From the NCBI GenBank assembly GCA_002723155.1, contig PBNO01000003.1, forward strand, positions 110,932-174,931: a stretch of 64,000 bases of DNA. The letters run 5' to 3'. The notes beneath the pieces are model-generated. The model saw only the letters and a list, made by a program, of their open reading frames with translations, had not been told where the DNA came from and did no database searches. Both the position numbers and the translations under genes were made by a program. Source of the DNA: Ponticaulis sp. GTDB lineage: Bacteria; Pseudomonadota; Alphaproteobacteria; Caulobacterales; Hyphomonadaceae. Position 1 is the stretch's first letter. Each line of letters begins with the position of its first letter. Positions 42,202-51,378 of the stretch are shown in pieces.

Positions 42202-43721
42202 GGCTGACCTCCGGAGAATGCAACATTGGCCGCGCCATCCGTCAGTGACGTAATGAAGGACGCATCAAGGCCGAAATAGATACTTCCGAGCGCAAGCACC
42301 CAGAGCGGAATAAGCAGCATAAGCGGAGCTTCCTTCACCTGCAGCTGTGCTGGACCAGGTGTTTTGAAGAAGACCGTCTCAAGCATGCGACCGACATAAA
42401 GAACCGCGAGCACGGAGCTGATCGCCAGAACGACAACCGCCCACCACCAGTCCTGCATGAGAGCCGCCTGGAACAGGGCAACCTTGGAGAGGAAGCCTGC
42501 CGTCAGCGGAACGCCGACAAGGCTGAGCGCGGAAATGCCGAGCGCGGTCGCTGTCCACGGTGCTTTACGGGCAACGCCTGCGAAGTCCTTCAACTGCGAA
42601 GAACCGAGGCTCATGACCACACCGGCAACCGCCATGAAGAGCGCGCCCTTCATAAGTGCGTGGTTGATCATGTGGAACATGCTGGCTGAAAGGCCTGCAG
42701 CGCTGGCGAGCGACAAGCCCATCAGCATATAGCCGACCTGAGCGACAGAAGAATAAGCGAGCATGCGCTTGATATTCGTCTGGAACACCGCCTGGAAGGA
42801 ACACGCTATGGCCGCGACAGCCGCCATAGGCGCGAGCACCCATGTGAAGACGACCTGCTGGAACTCAAGCTCTGGCGAGAAGACAGAGAAGAGCAGACGC
42901 ACAAGCGCGTAGAACGCGACCTTGGTTGCCGTCGCCGACAGGAACACCGTCACAAAACTCGGAGAGTAAGTGTAAGCGTTTGGCAGCCATTGGTGCAGCG
43001 GGAACATCGCCGCTTTCAGCGCAAGACCGGCCACGATGAAGGCAAAGCCTGCATGGATTGTTTTGCTGTCGGCAACTTCCGGAATACGGGACGCCATGTC
43101 CGCCATGTTGAGTGTACCGGTCGCAGCATAGAGGAAACCAATACCGATCACGTAGAAGGTCGCGCCAAGCGAACCCATGATCAGATAGTTATAAGCCGCT
43201 GTGAAGGCGCGGCGGTCGCGTGACCCACCGATTGCCACGAGAACATAAGTCGAGATGGAAGAAATCTCGAGGAAGACGAACAGGTTGAAGGCATCGCCTG
43301 TGATTGCAACGCCCATCAGGCCCGCAAAACAGAGAAGATACGCAGACAGGAAGAGCGAGCGCTTTTCCTCGTTAATGTCCTGAACGATGGTTGGCATCGC
43401 GAAGATTGTCGCCAGCACACCGATCACAGAGACCAGAACCAGAACCGGCGCATTCAGCATGTCTGCCGCAAATTCGATACCCAGAGGCGGCGCCCAGCCA
43501 CCCAGAGCATACGAGATACGGCCATGCGCCATCACATCCTGCAGAAGCGCAAACGCAAAGACTGAAGACGTAATGATACCAAACAGAGCGAGCGCCCAGG
43601 CGATACGCCATTTTGGCATCGCTGCGCAGATCGGTGACAGGAGCATAGGCCCCAGCACGACCAGCACCGGCAAATGCCGGACCCAGCTTTCAGGCAGCAG
43701 AGAAAGAACATCTATAAGCAT
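42198..43721 (-). CDS. mrpD: Mrp-type antiporter subunit D
   Basis: This 507-aa protein contains FVFLEISSISTYVLVAIGGSRDRRAF (transport Glu), ALKAAMFPLHQWLPNAYTYSPSFVTVFLSATATKVAFYAL and HMINHALMKGALFMAVAGVV (conserved Lys). It begins the run of three NuoL/M/N-like subunits directly after mrpC, so it is taken as the true MrpD. Two paralogues follow it in the operon. Confidence 0.92.
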   Translation of the reverse strand: MLIDVLSLLPESWVRHLPVLVVLGPMLLSPICAAMPKWRIAWALALFGIITSSVFAFALLQDVMAHGRISYALGGWAPPLGIEFAADMLNAPVLVLVSVIGVLATIFAMPTIVQDINEEKRSLFLSAYLLCFAGLMGVAITGDAFNLFVFLEISSISTYVLVAIGGSRDRRAFTAAYNYLIMGSLGATFYVIGIGFLYAATGTLNMADMASRIPEVADSKTIHAGFAFIVAGLALKAAMFPLHQWLPNAYTYSPSFVTVFLSATATKVAFYALVRLLFSVFSPELEFQQVVFTWVLAPMAAVAAIACSFQAVFQTNIKRMLAYSSVAQVGYMLMGLSLASAAGLSASMFHMINHALMKGALFMAVAGVVMSLGSSQLKDFAGVARKAPWTATALGISALSLVGVPLTAGFLSKVALFQAALMQDWWWAVVVLAISSVLAVLYVGRMLETVFFKTPGPAQLQVKEAPLMLLIPLWVLALGSIYFGLDASFITSLTDGAANVAFSGGQP

Positions 43722-43724
43722 GGC

Positions 43725-44291
43725 TTAGGCAGTCTCCGCAGAAGATTCAGTTTCAGCATGTTGGATGTCCGCTTCACGAACTTCGTCCATTTCAATCGTG
43801 CCGTAAGATTCGCGAATGCGGACAACGATCGCCAGGCCAACAGCCAGCGTCGCAACGCCCACAACAATCGCGGTCAGGATCAGAACGTGAGGAAGCGGGT
43901 TGGAGTAGACTTCCTGCAGTGGCTGGCCCCCAATATGGTTCGGATCAATAATGCCGTCGATAAACGGGCGTCCGAGTTCGTCTACACCTGAGGCTGCGCC
44001 ATGAGCGCCCTCGGCTGCGCCATGGCCTGCACCATGAACCGCATCAGCGCCATGACCACCACCGTGATCATCGCCATAATCTTTCGGGTAATCTCGGCCG
44101 AACAGGATCGGCGCAGAACCGCCATTGATCTTACCCAGCGTGATGTAAAACAGGAAAACAGACGTCTGGAACACGGACAGGCCAATCAGGCGCTTGATCA
44201 TGTTTCCAGCCTGGAAAGTCACATACAGACCAACCATCATCAGGATGATGATTGCCCAGTAATTGTATCGTTCAAAGATGAATTCGGCCAT
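43725..44291 (-). CDS. mrpC: Mrp-type antiporter subunit C (NuoK-like) with His-rich insertion
   Basis: This 188-aa protein has three helices as in MrpC/NuoK: YWAIIILMMVGLYVTFQAG, KRLIGLSVFQTSVFLFYITLGK and HVLILTAIVVGVATLAVGLAIVV (starting with the family's PLPxALxLTAIV-like motif). Between helix 2 and 3 lies an insertion of ~70 residues (58-130) that is rich in Gly and His (DDHGGGHGADAVHGAGHGAA), where typical MrpC proteins have ~20 residues. The extra part faces the periplasm if topology is standard and might bind metal. It is separated by 3 nt from both neighbours. Confidence 0.9.
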   Translation of the reverse strand: MAEFIFERYNYWAIIILMMVGLYVTFQAGNMIKRLIGLSVFQTSVFLFYITLGKINGGSAPILFGRDYPKDYGDDHGGGHGADAVHGAGHGAAEGAHGAASGVDELGRPFIDGIIDPNHIGGQPLQEVYSNPLPHVLILTAIVVGVATLAVGLAIVVRIRESYGTIEMDEVREADIQHAETESSAETA

Positions 44292-44294
44292 GTT

Positions 44295-44747
44295 CTACCA
44301 GTCCTCATCATCAATTTCAGGCGCACGACCAGCGAACGCATAGAAGATTGTAAGCATGCTGCCTGCGACGGCGAAGAGAACGCCAAGTTCGATCACGATA
44401 ATGCCGATATGCTGGCCCCAGTGACCATCCGGGCCTTCCGGAATCACGAAGTCATAATCGAGGAACAGGCCGCCATTCAGCATCGCCCAGACGCCAACGG
44501 ATCCGTAAAGCAGGAAGCCGAAGAGCGCGAGCGTGCGGGCGAATGTTGCCGGCACGAGACGCAGCGCCTCAACCACACCGAAGATCAGCGCATAAAGAAT
44601 AATGCCAACGGCAAAGATCACACCCGCCTGGAAGCCGCCGCCCGGCGAATAGTCACCGTGAAACTGAACATAAAAGGCGTAGAGCGTGATAATCGGGATG
44701 AGGAACTTAGCCGTCACCCGCAGGATTACGTGGTGGTCGGTTTTCAC
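44295..44747 (-). CDS. mrpB: Mrp-type antiporter subunit B
   Basis: This 150-aa protein has four helices and the MnhB motif HGDYSPGGGFQAGVIFAVGIILYAL at residues ~29-53, the most conserved part of the family, which is diagnostic. It ends in an acidic tail (APEIDDEDW). Overlap with the preceding gene by 4 nt. Confidence 0.93.
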   Translation of the reverse strand: MKTDHHVILRVTAKFLIPIITLYAFYVQFHGDYSPGGGFQAGVIFAVGIILYALIFGVVEALRLVPATFARTLALFGFLLYGSVGVWAMLNGGLFLDYDFVIPEGPDGHWGQHIGIIVIELGVLFAVAGSMLTIFYAFAGRAPEIDDEDW

Positions 44748-45361
44748 TTCTCGCCTCCCTTTTTCTTTTTCAGGGATGCAGACAGGGAGCGCTCGCCAAA
44801 ACCGAGCAGCAGCGCAACCGCCACACCTGCAATGAAGACAACGCCAACCTCGCCGAATGTATCGAAGCCACGATAGCTGGCGAGAACAGAGGTTACGACG
44901 TTCGGAATACCGATATCGCCATAGTTACGCTGCAGGAATTCCTGCGCGAGGTAAGAGTTGGCCGGAGAATTCGGATCACCAAAGCCTGGAAGGTCAATCG
45001 TCGCATAGAACAGGATTGCGCCCGTAATCACGACAACCAGCATAGGCGCAATGCGCTTCAGCGGCTTGTCTTCCTTGGCCACCCGCACGGTCAGCAGCAT
45101 GGCGCCAAGAATGAGCGCTGATGAAATGCCCGCGCCAACCGCAGCCTCGGTAAAGGCAACGTCGACGGCATCGGCAATCACAAACCATGTCGCAGACAGA
45201 AGTGAGTACACACCAGACAACATGACCAGCGCGAACAGGCTGCGCAGACGCGCAATCGCGATAGCGGTGATCGCCATCATGGTCAGAACGCTGATATCAA
45301 TAAGAATAACCGAGAGGTCCGGCCCTGCGACCTGAGCCGCAGTGTTAGCTACATCGCTCAT
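44744..45361 (-). CDS. MrpA C-terminal-like subunit (DUF4040/MbhD-E-like)
   Basis: This 205-aa membrane protein corresponds to the C-terminal portion of MrpA. The first half (ARLRSLFALVMLSGVYSLLSATWFVIADAVDVAFTEAAVGAG) is the DUF4040/MbhD part; the FTEAAVGAG motif is characteristic. The second half (YRGFDTFGEVGVVFIAGVAVALLL) is the MbhE part with TFGE. No large NuoL-like MrpA N-terminal domain is fused, unlike in Bacillus or Staphylococcus. It occupies the place that MbhD-E have in archaeal membrane-bound hydrogenases. Confidence 0.88.
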   Translation of the reverse strand: MSDVANTAAQVAGPDLSVILIDISVLTMMAITAIAIARLRSLFALVMLSGVYSLLSATWFVIADAVDVAFTEAAVGAGISSALILGAMLLTVRVAKEDKPLKRIAPMLVVVITGAILFYATIDLPGFGDPNSPANSYLAQEFLQRNYGDIGIPNVVTSVLASYRGFDTFGEVGVVFIAGVAVALLLGFGERSLSASLKKKKGGEK

Positions 45362-45735
45362 GCCTCGTCCTCCTCTTTAGCCTTTTGCAGGCCGATTTTA
45401 CCGATGATTGGCTCAAGCCCGGCTGTATAGGCCGCGTTGGCAATCGCGTGTGCGCTTGTCGGGCCGGTCAGCACGAGGAAGAGACCGATCAGAATGAGCT
45501 TGAAAACAATCAGAAGCCCCGGCGCCAGAAACGCCATACCCAGAATGAGCGTCAGCGCGCCGAGCGTATCGGTCACACTGGCCGCATGAAGGCGGGTGTA
45601 AAAGTCAGGAAAGCGTAGCACGCCAGCCGCAGCGATAACGGTAGACACACCGCCAATCGCACACAGGAGCGCGCCCACAAAATGGCGCCAGCCCGGCGCT
45701 GTGATCACGCCGATAACGTCGTTGATAAACTCCAT
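45358..45735 (-). CDS. mrpG: Mrp-type antiporter subunit G
   Basis: This 125-aa protein has three helices and the family pattern GGVSTVIAAAGVLRFPDFYTRLHAASVTDTLGALTLILGM, which is diagnostic (RFPDxYxRLHAA). It overlaps mrpF by 1 nt and the A'-type gene by 4 nt. Confidence 0.95.
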   Translation of the reverse strand: MEFINDVIGVITAPGWRHFVGALLCAIGGVSTVIAAAGVLRFPDFYTRLHAASVTDTLGALTLILGMAFLAPGLLIVFKLILIGLFLVLTGPTSAHAIANAAYTAGLEPIIGKIGLQKAKEEDEA

Positions 45736-46040
45736 TATTCAGCCTCCCCTTTCGGCTCGACTTCCGGCTTGATGAGCGAAATCTGGAAGGAGCGATAGCG
45801 GAAGAATTTCAGGATAGCGATCGTCGTAACGAAGTTGATCAGCGCATAAAGAAGCGCGATGTCCAGAAAGTCCGGACGCCCCATCATGAAGCCGACAAGC
45901 GCCAGCAGAACGACGATTTTCGTACCGACCGAGTTCACAGCCAGCACGCGGTCATAGAGCGATGGCCCTACGAATAACCGGATAAGCAATAACGCAATCG
46001 ACACGAAGATGCCGACTGCCGCTACAGACAGAAGGGTCAT
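45735..46040 (-). CDS. mrpF: Mrp-type antiporter subunit F
   Basis: This 101-aa protein has three helices and the signature LFVGPSLYDRVLAVNSVGTKIVVLLAL (GPxxxDRVLAxNxxGT), which is typical of MrpF/MnhF. It overlaps mrpE by 4 nt and mrpG by 1 nt. Confidence 0.95.
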   Translation of the reverse strand: MTLLSVAAVGIFVSIALLLIRLFVGPSLYDRVLAVNSVGTKIVVLLALVGFMMGRPDFLDIALLYALINFVTTIAILKFFRYRSFQISLIKPEVEPKGEAE

Positions 46041-46561
46041 TTGGTTGCCCCCTTTCCTTTAGACGGGCGACCATCACCGGCGATTGAAGCACGACGATCC
46101 ATTTCCTCGAATGCTTCAGGCTGGGCATCCGCCTCGTACAGGCCGTGCACAAGCATGGAGTCATCGTCGACGCGCAGTGTGACCGTGCCCGGCGTCAGTG
46201 TGATAGAGTTTGCGAAAATCACTTTGGCGAGGTCCGACTTACAGGTCGTTTTCACCTTCACCATTGTCGGCTGGATATCCATATCCGGCTTCAGAATGGC
46301 TTTGATAACCGTTAGGTTCGCCTTGAGGATCTCGACGATCAGATACGGCGTATACAGAAGAAACGGAATGATCCGGTGATACGGAGACGTTTCACGGTCT
46401 TTCAGCCCAAGTCGTGTTGCCAGAATGACCGTGATTGCTATCGAAATCACACCCAGCGAGAGAACCACGGGCTCGTATATGCCCGACATTCCCAACCACA
46501 ACAGCGTTAAAGCAGTTGCCAAACCCATCACGTAAAGCACGTGTCCAGACCTCATGCCCAA
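46037..46561 (-). CDS. mrpE: Mrp-type antiporter subunit E
   Basis: This 174-aa protein shows the MrpE/MnhE signature: FLLYTPYLIVEILKANLTVIKAIL, then LAKVIFANSITLTPGTVTLRVDDDSMLVHGL (ANSITLTPGT is diagnostic). It is the first gene of the operon, so transcription is expected to begin upstream of 46561. An ATG two codons in is an alternative start. The upstream 114 nt contain no gene. Confidence 0.94.
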   Translation of the reverse strand: MGMRSGHVLYVMGLATALTLLWLGMSGIYEPVVLSLGVISIAITVILATRLGLKDRETSPYHRIIPFLLYTPYLIVEILKANLTVIKAILKPDMDIQPTMVKVKTTCKSDLAKVIFANSITLTPGTVTLRVDDDSMLVHGLYEADAQPEAFEEMDRRASIAGDGRPSKGKGATK

Positions 46562-46675
46562 TTCATATAATTGGGGCTAGACCTAGTCTAGCAGATCGAA
46601 CTTGACCAGCGTGGAGTGACAATTTCTTGCGAATTTTTCTGAACTGCAATCCGCACGCTCAGCAATGACGGGCGA

Positions 46676-47899
46676 TCAGCCTTTGTCTCTGCTACCACCG
46701 CCAAATACGAGGCGTGCTGTTCGCATAGAAGATGAAAACTGATGTGACTTATTCGCGTCTTCATCATCCATATTCACCGGCTTCAGATTGAAGGATGAGG
46801 AGAGCGACCAGTTCCAGTAGCGAAGCGTCGTTTGTGCCTTAGCAACGCTCATCATCTCGTAGATTTCCTGGATCCGCTCATAATGAGGGTGAAGGACGCC
46901 CGGGCCGATTTCGGCAGGTCGCTTCATCGCCACCCAGAGCCGCATCAGATAATGACGCTTGAGACCTGTGGCCTTACACAGAACAGCGATCGCTTCACCG
47001 CCCGGATCTGTGAGAATTTTCGCAGCTGTCACTGGTTTAATACCAGCCAGGTGACCAATTTCCTGCGCGGAATCGCGTGTCAGCCCCTGCTGTTCAGCCG
47101 CCTCAATCGCTTCTTCCAGCGAGTCATACGGGCTACGCTCGATGGCAGCACGGTTACGCTGGCGACGCTCAATCAGCTGAAGTGTTTTTCGCGTAACCGG
47201 GTCAGACCAGCCTTCGGAGGCCGCGAGCGCAAAAATATCGCCGCAAATGTCAATCAGCTCGGACCGGTCGGCAGAGAACTTCATCAGAATTTTGCGGCGG
47301 TCATCTTCGTGGGACCACCAGAACATTGTCATGGCGTGGTTCGGAGTCATCTCATCGCGGTCAATGAGCATTGAGCAGAGATGCTCGTTTGCGCGCGACA
47401 GCTCCATCAAATCATCCATAGCGGTTTCAGAGATGAAAGAGCGGCGCGATTTGAGCATGACCTCAATGGCCGGAACATGGCCAATCTCAACCAGCGTATC
47501 GCAAACGGATGGCGACAGTGTCTTGCGCTGCGCAATCGCCTCGGCGTGCAGCGGCGTCGAATGCTTCAGAATGAAGTTCAGATCTGAATCGTCGAAGGAT
47601 TCATTCTGCTGCAACAGCTCACGGCCAACCTCGATCGAGCACATTCCGAGATATCGCAGAACGCGGCGCGGCGCTTCCTGTGTCGGCACCAAACGGCGTG
47701 CGCAGAAGATACGTTCTTCCTCTTCCGCATCGAACAGCATTTCGAGAAGAACATCGCCAGCCATGGACCGGTCTTGCGGCGGAATGCGGGAACTGGGCAT
47801 AGCCACGACATCAATCAGACGACGAAGAAGCGTGTTTCTTGCGCGGCGCGGCGTTTCGGCAGCGGCCTCTGAGAGAAGAAGTGCTGGATCAGTAGCCAT
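46676..47899 (-). CDS. DUF2336 protein
   Basis: This 407-aa cytosolic protein is all-helical and matches DUF2336, common in alphaproteobacteria. It has HEAT-like repeats: LEMLFDAEEEERIFCARRL, HSTPLHAEAIAQRKTLSPSVCDTLVEIG, ALIDRDE-type units and ATGLKRHYLMRLWVAMKRP toward the C-terminus. Its role is unknown; some relatives act as general regulators. The ATG at 47899 is preferred because GGGA precedes it and the upstream 23 codons (frame from 47968) show no family similarity. Confidence 0.85.
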   Translation of the reverse strand: MATDPALLLSEAAAETPRRARNTLLRRLIDVVAMPSSRIPPQDRSMAGDVLLEMLFDAEEEERIFCARRLVPTQEAPRRVLRYLGMCSIEVGRELLQQNESFDDSDLNFILKHSTPLHAEAIAQRKTLSPSVCDTLVEIGHVPAIEVMLKSRRSFISETAMDDLMELSRANEHLCSMLIDRDEMTPNHAMTMFWWSHEDDRRKILMKFSADRSELIDICGDIFALAASEGWSDPVTRKTLQLIERRQRNRAAIERSPYDSLEEAIEAAEQQGLTRDSAQEIGHLAGIKPVTAAKILTDPGGEAIAVLCKATGLKRHYLMRLWVAMKRPAEIGPGVLHPHYERIQEIYEMMSVAKAQTTLRYWNWSLSSSFNLKPVNMDDEDANKSHQFSSSMRTARLVFGGGSRDKG

Positions 47900-48040
47900 G
47901 TGATTTCCCAAAAATACTAATGAGGAAATATGCCGGAAAAGACTTAACGGGGTCTCACCAGACTGCATAAATACACAGCTTTACGGACGTATTTCTGATA
48001 TTTTATTCGCCGTAAAAGCGAAAAAACGCCACCGCGAAAT

Positions 48041-48484
48041 TTATCGTTTTTCAGGATGAATGTATAACAATAGAAGCGAGGCTGTGAGCGCTGCGACGGT
48101 CAGGTAGAACGACGCGCCTGCATCACTCTCACCTGAGACAGGGCTGATCAGCTCAACTCCAACCCAGGGCGACAAGTGAATACCCGCCAGCACCAGAAAG
48201 AGAATGCTGGCAAACCGCGCGCCTGTTTTACGAAATGGCGGGATGAGCAGCATGAACGCAGCCAGCAGCTCCAGAGCACCCGTAATCACCCGCCCTGTCG
48301 GCTCGAACAGCGTAATGCCCGTGCCTTCGGCCAATGAGGAAAAGACGATATTCTCGCCCGGCAGGTCATAAAAAATCACCTGCCCGACAGCCGGTTCCGG
48401 CCATGGATGCACCGTCCAGTGAAGAAATACTGCAATCAGGAAAAGGGCCAGTAACCAGCTAAGGCTGTTGCGAATTGCACGCAT
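48041..48484 (-). CDS. DoxX-like membrane protein
   Basis: This 147-aa protein has four helices with the pattern of DoxX-like proteins (GALELLAAFMLLIPPFRKTGARFASILFLVLAGIHL). Such proteins are associated with thiosulfate or quinone redox, but this one lacks any diagnostic residue, so only family membership is claimed. It is monocistronic. Confidence 0.7.
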   Translation of the reverse strand: MRAIRNSLSWLLALFLIAVFLHWTVHPWPEPAVGQVIFYDLPGENIVFSSLAEGTGITLFEPTGRVITGALELLAAFMLLIPPFRKTGARFASILFLVLAGIHLSPWVGVELISPVSGESDAGASFYLTVAALTASLLLLYIHPEKR

Positions 48485-48628
48485 ATTTCAGGTCCTGTCC
48501 TCTCTGTTCCCTGCACACATTGTGATGACCAGTCTGTCGCAAGGTCAAGATTGCCACATGGCCAGACTACTGACATTCCGGAAGATACGTGGCAACGATG
48601 TCCGCCGGGGTAACAGACAGGCGCTCAA

Positions 48629-50032
48629 ATGAGTGAAGAGTTCGACAAGCTGGATCGCGAAGTAATGGAGGGCGCCCGCTCTCCGATTGCCGGCGTTGAT
48701 TCTGCATTGGCTGCGGGTGCAGCGTTCAGATCACGTCCGCGTATCAAGCGTCACGTTTCGCGCGAACTGCCAGCTTATCTCATCGTGCAATCCACCTGGT
48801 TCATGGCGTTCGGCCTGCAAATGGTGCTGTTTCCTTACCTCATCACCATCAAGCTCGGCCTTGATGGCACAGAGCTGGGTATTGCCAATATGGCGCTGGC
48901 GGCACCGTCCGTTGTCTTCCTTCTGATTGGCGGCGTGGTGGCAGAGCGCGCAGACGGCAAGCGCATGCTTATGCTCTTACACGGGCTGGCAGCATTCCCG
49001 GCCATCATGCTGGCGCTGGCCGTACATGAAAGCTGGCTCGCTTACTCGCTTATGGTCGGCTACGGCATTTCCATGGGCACGCTCGGCGCCTTCATGATGC
49101 CTGCCCGCGATTCCATTCTGAATGAAGTGGTCGATCGGCGTGCACGCACCGGTTCCAACGTCACTCTTCAGCGCGGCGTTGCCTTTGCCACCCTCGCCCA
49201 GTTTGCAGCTCAGGTGATGGGCATTGTTCTCGGCGGCTATGCCGACAAAGCAACCAAAATGCCGCCCTTCCTTGGCGGCTTCACAATTGGTCCTGTCTCT
49301 TCAGAGCATCTTCTCTATTTTCAGGGCTTCATCGTTGCCTGCGGCGCGTTCGCAGCACTCTGGCTCGCACGCGGACGTCAGGTCACGACAGGCCGTAGCG
49401 GTCTGGGTGCGGCCTTTGGCGATATGTCAGACGGCTTCCGCACAGTAACGGGCAATAAGCAGCTTCTGGCCATGACGCTTTCCATGTTCGGCGTCGGTAT
49501 TTTCGTGATCGGCTCGTTTCTTGTTGTCCTGCCAATGATCAACCGCGAAGTGTTCGGCCTCGGCCCGGACGGTATTCGCGATATGTATGTGACCTTCTGG
49601 TTTGGCGCATTTGTGTCATCCGCCATTCTGTCGACCGTGGGCAATCTGAAACGCCCGGGACGCCTGCTCCTTACCTCGCAATTCCTCGGCTCAATGGTCA
49701 TTCTGGTCATGCTCTGGGAAGGCATTAAAGACTATCACGAGATCTTCCTCGGCATTGTCTTCATCTGGGGTCTGGCAGGCGGCGTCTCTATCGCGATGAG
49801 CCGTTCCATTGTTCAGGCTGCAGCGCCGAAAGATCAGCTTGCCCGTGTGCTGTCTATCTACCAGCTGGGCTTCATGGCGGGGGCGCCAATTGGCGCGTTT
49901 ATCATGGGCTTCGCGGTTGATAATTTCGGCCCGCACAAGATTGCATTCGTACCCGCGCTCGGCATGGCCATCATCGTCATCTGGATGGTTCTGGGCTCAC
50001 CGATCTGGAACATGAAATCGGACGAAGTCTAG
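48629..50032 (+). CDS. Major facilitator superfamily transporter
   Basis: This 467-aa protein has 12 predicted helices with a ~45-residue basic N-terminal tail. The motif-A-like loop GVVAERADGKRML lies between helices 2 and 3 (residues ~104-116), and MPARDSILNEVVDRRARTGSNVTLQRG between helices 4 and 5. It resembles the MFS_3/enterobactin-exporter-like group (large PxRxxxLN loop). The substrate is unknown. Confidence 0.9.
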   Translation: MSEEFDKLDREVMEGARSPIAGVDSALAAGAAFRSRPRIKRHVSRELPAYLIVQSTWFMAFGLQMVLFPYLITIKLGLDGTELGIANMALAAPSVVFLLIGGVVAERADGKRMLMLLHGLAAFPAIMLALAVHESWLAYSLMVGYGISMGTLGAFMMPARDSILNEVVDRRARTGSNVTLQRGVAFATLAQFAAQVMGIVLGGYADKATKMPPFLGGFTIGPVSSEHLLYFQGFIVACGAFAALWLARGRQVTTGRSGLGAAFGDMSDGFRTVTGNKQLLAMTLSMFGVGIFVIGSFLVVLPMINREVFGLGPDGIRDMYVTFWFGAFVSSAILSTVGNLKRPGRLLLTSQFLGSMVILVMLWEGIKDYHEIFLGIVFIWGLAGGVSIAMSRSIVQAAAPKDQLARVLSIYQLGFMAGAPIGAFIMGFAVDNFGPHKIAFVPALGMAIIVIWMVLGSPIWNMKSDEV

Positions 50033-50038
50033 CTGTTA

Positions 50039-50662
50039 TCAGCTCAGATTAAAGCTGATCGACAAGCGCGGCTCATCTGCCATATTCACCAGCACTTCAT
50101 GACGCAGCCAGCTCTCCCAGAAGAGCGCCTGCCCGACCTGTGGCTGGAAATAGATGAAGCGCTTCAGGTCCGCTGCGATGTCAGCTTTTTGCGGCGGTGA
50201 ATTCATCATGAAAGGGAGGCGCGGGTCTTCAAACCGGATCGCGCTCGCCCCTTCTGGCAGGTCCAGATAAAACGTGCCTGACAGGACCGAGTTCGGGTGG
50301 ATATGCCCGGAATGTCCAGCGCCCGGATCAAGCACATTCACCCAGAAACTATTCATGCTGAGCTTGTGAGAGCCGAGTTCGAAGCCCAGCTCTTTGGCGT
50401 AAGCATTCGCCGCTTTCACCAGGCGCTTTTCTAGCTTTCCGAACGCTGAAATCCGCTGCGGCAGATCATTGAGCGACGCATAGGATGTGTAGCCGAGATA
50501 GCCCTGCTCCTCGCACCATTGCTGGCCGGCCTCATCGCCTTCGGCCAGCATGACAACGCCATCAATCAGGTCTTCGATAAATTCGGCATCCTTGGCCGGA
50601 TCGACAATCGGGCACTCATGAATCTGGGTCGCGAAATAGCTGCGGGTGACGGCTTTGGTCAT
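50039..50662 (-). CDS. Putative 2OG-Fe(II) oxygenase (TIGR02466 family)
   Basis: This 207-aa protein matches the TIGR02466 group: FWVNVLDPGAGHSGHIHPNSVLSGTFYLDLP, IRFEDPRLPFMMNSPP and SWLRHEVLVNMADEPRLSISFN. The HIHPNS and RHEV histidines are likely metal ligands of a cupin-type fold. This family is a distant relative of 2-oxoglutarate oxygenases; substrate is unknown. It is convergent with the MFS gene, with only 6 nt between them. Confidence 0.82.
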   Translation of the reverse strand: MTKAVTRSYFATQIHECPIVDPAKDAEFIEDLIDGVVMLAEGDEAGQQWCEEQGYLGYTSYASLNDLPQRISAFGKLEKRLVKAANAYAKELGFELGSHKLSMNSFWVNVLDPGAGHSGHIHPNSVLSGTFYLDLPEGASAIRFEDPRLPFMMNSPPQKADIAADLKRFIYFQPQVGQALFWESWLRHEVLVNMADEPRLSISFNLS

Positions 50663-50835
50663 CTGGCAAAATCCTGCAATTAACGAATGGCCTTATGACG
50701 CGCTCTCGGAAACCGCGCAATGCGGCGATAAGGCAAGCAGTGTCCTAAGTTTTCCGGTAATTTCATTTACGAGTGTTAATCTCCCCGACACCTGTACGGA
50801 GTATATACATGCAAACCCCCATACGGAGTGACGGC

Positions 50836-51231
50836 ATGGAAAATAAAATAGACCTCCTCAAACAGGAGCATGTTGCTATTCTGGACGCCCTCAAAGAAGC
50901 CCGTCGTATCGGGTTGGGCACAGAAAGCGGACGTCAGAAGCTTACAGAAGCCAAAGAATTGTTCCGTGCACACCTGCACCATGAAGAAGAGCAGATTTAC
51001 GCAGAACTTCGCGCCAATCCGGCAACACGCGACATTGCAAAACGCTTCAACGGCGACATGCAAATGCTGGCGCCAACGCTCGCAGACTTCTTCAAGACGC
51101 ATATTGAGGATGGTACAGGCGAAACCGGTTCAAGCGACCTCGGCCAGCTTCTGGGTCTGTTGCAAGCCCGCTTCTCCAAGGAAGAATATCTTCTTTATCC
51201 GACAGCTATTCGCGGTCGGTCCGCGGCGTAA
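50836..51231 (+). CDS. Hemerythrin HHE domain protein
   Basis: This 131-aa protein has the hemerythrin-type HHE metal ligands: LKQEHVAIL, FRAHLHHEEEQIYAEL and EEYLLYP, with DIAKRFNGDMQ between. It probably binds a di-iron centre and O2, NO or iron. Two in-frame starts exist: ATG at 50809 and ATG at 50836; each has GGAG exactly 7 nt upstream within the same 8-nt string TACGGAGT. The second gives the conserved start MENKIDLLKQEH, but the first could also be used. Confidence 0.85.
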   Translation: MENKIDLLKQEHVAILDALKEARRIGLGTESGRQKLTEAKELFRAHLHHEEEQIYAELRANPATRDIAKRFNGDMQMLAPTLADFFKTHIEDGTGETGSSDLGQLLGLLQARFSKEEYLLYPTAIRGRSAA

Positions 51232-51252
51232 CGTCCCCACACAAGGCAAGAC

Positions 51253-51284
51253 AAAGAGCGTGACCAGGGTCGCGCTCTTCTTTT
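51253..51284 (+). terminator. Rho-independent terminator of hemerythrin gene
   Basis: AAGAGCG and CGCTCTT flank a loop with an inner GAC/GTC pair, followed by CTTTT. It lies 22 nt downstream of the stop. Confidence 0.8.
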
Positions 51285-51378
51285 ATGCACCAGCTTTTTA
51301 GTGCCCATAGTGCTGTGAGGGCTGGTCAGACGACCAGATTTTGCTATGTGAGCGCCTTGATTAAAAGGATATCTGCTC

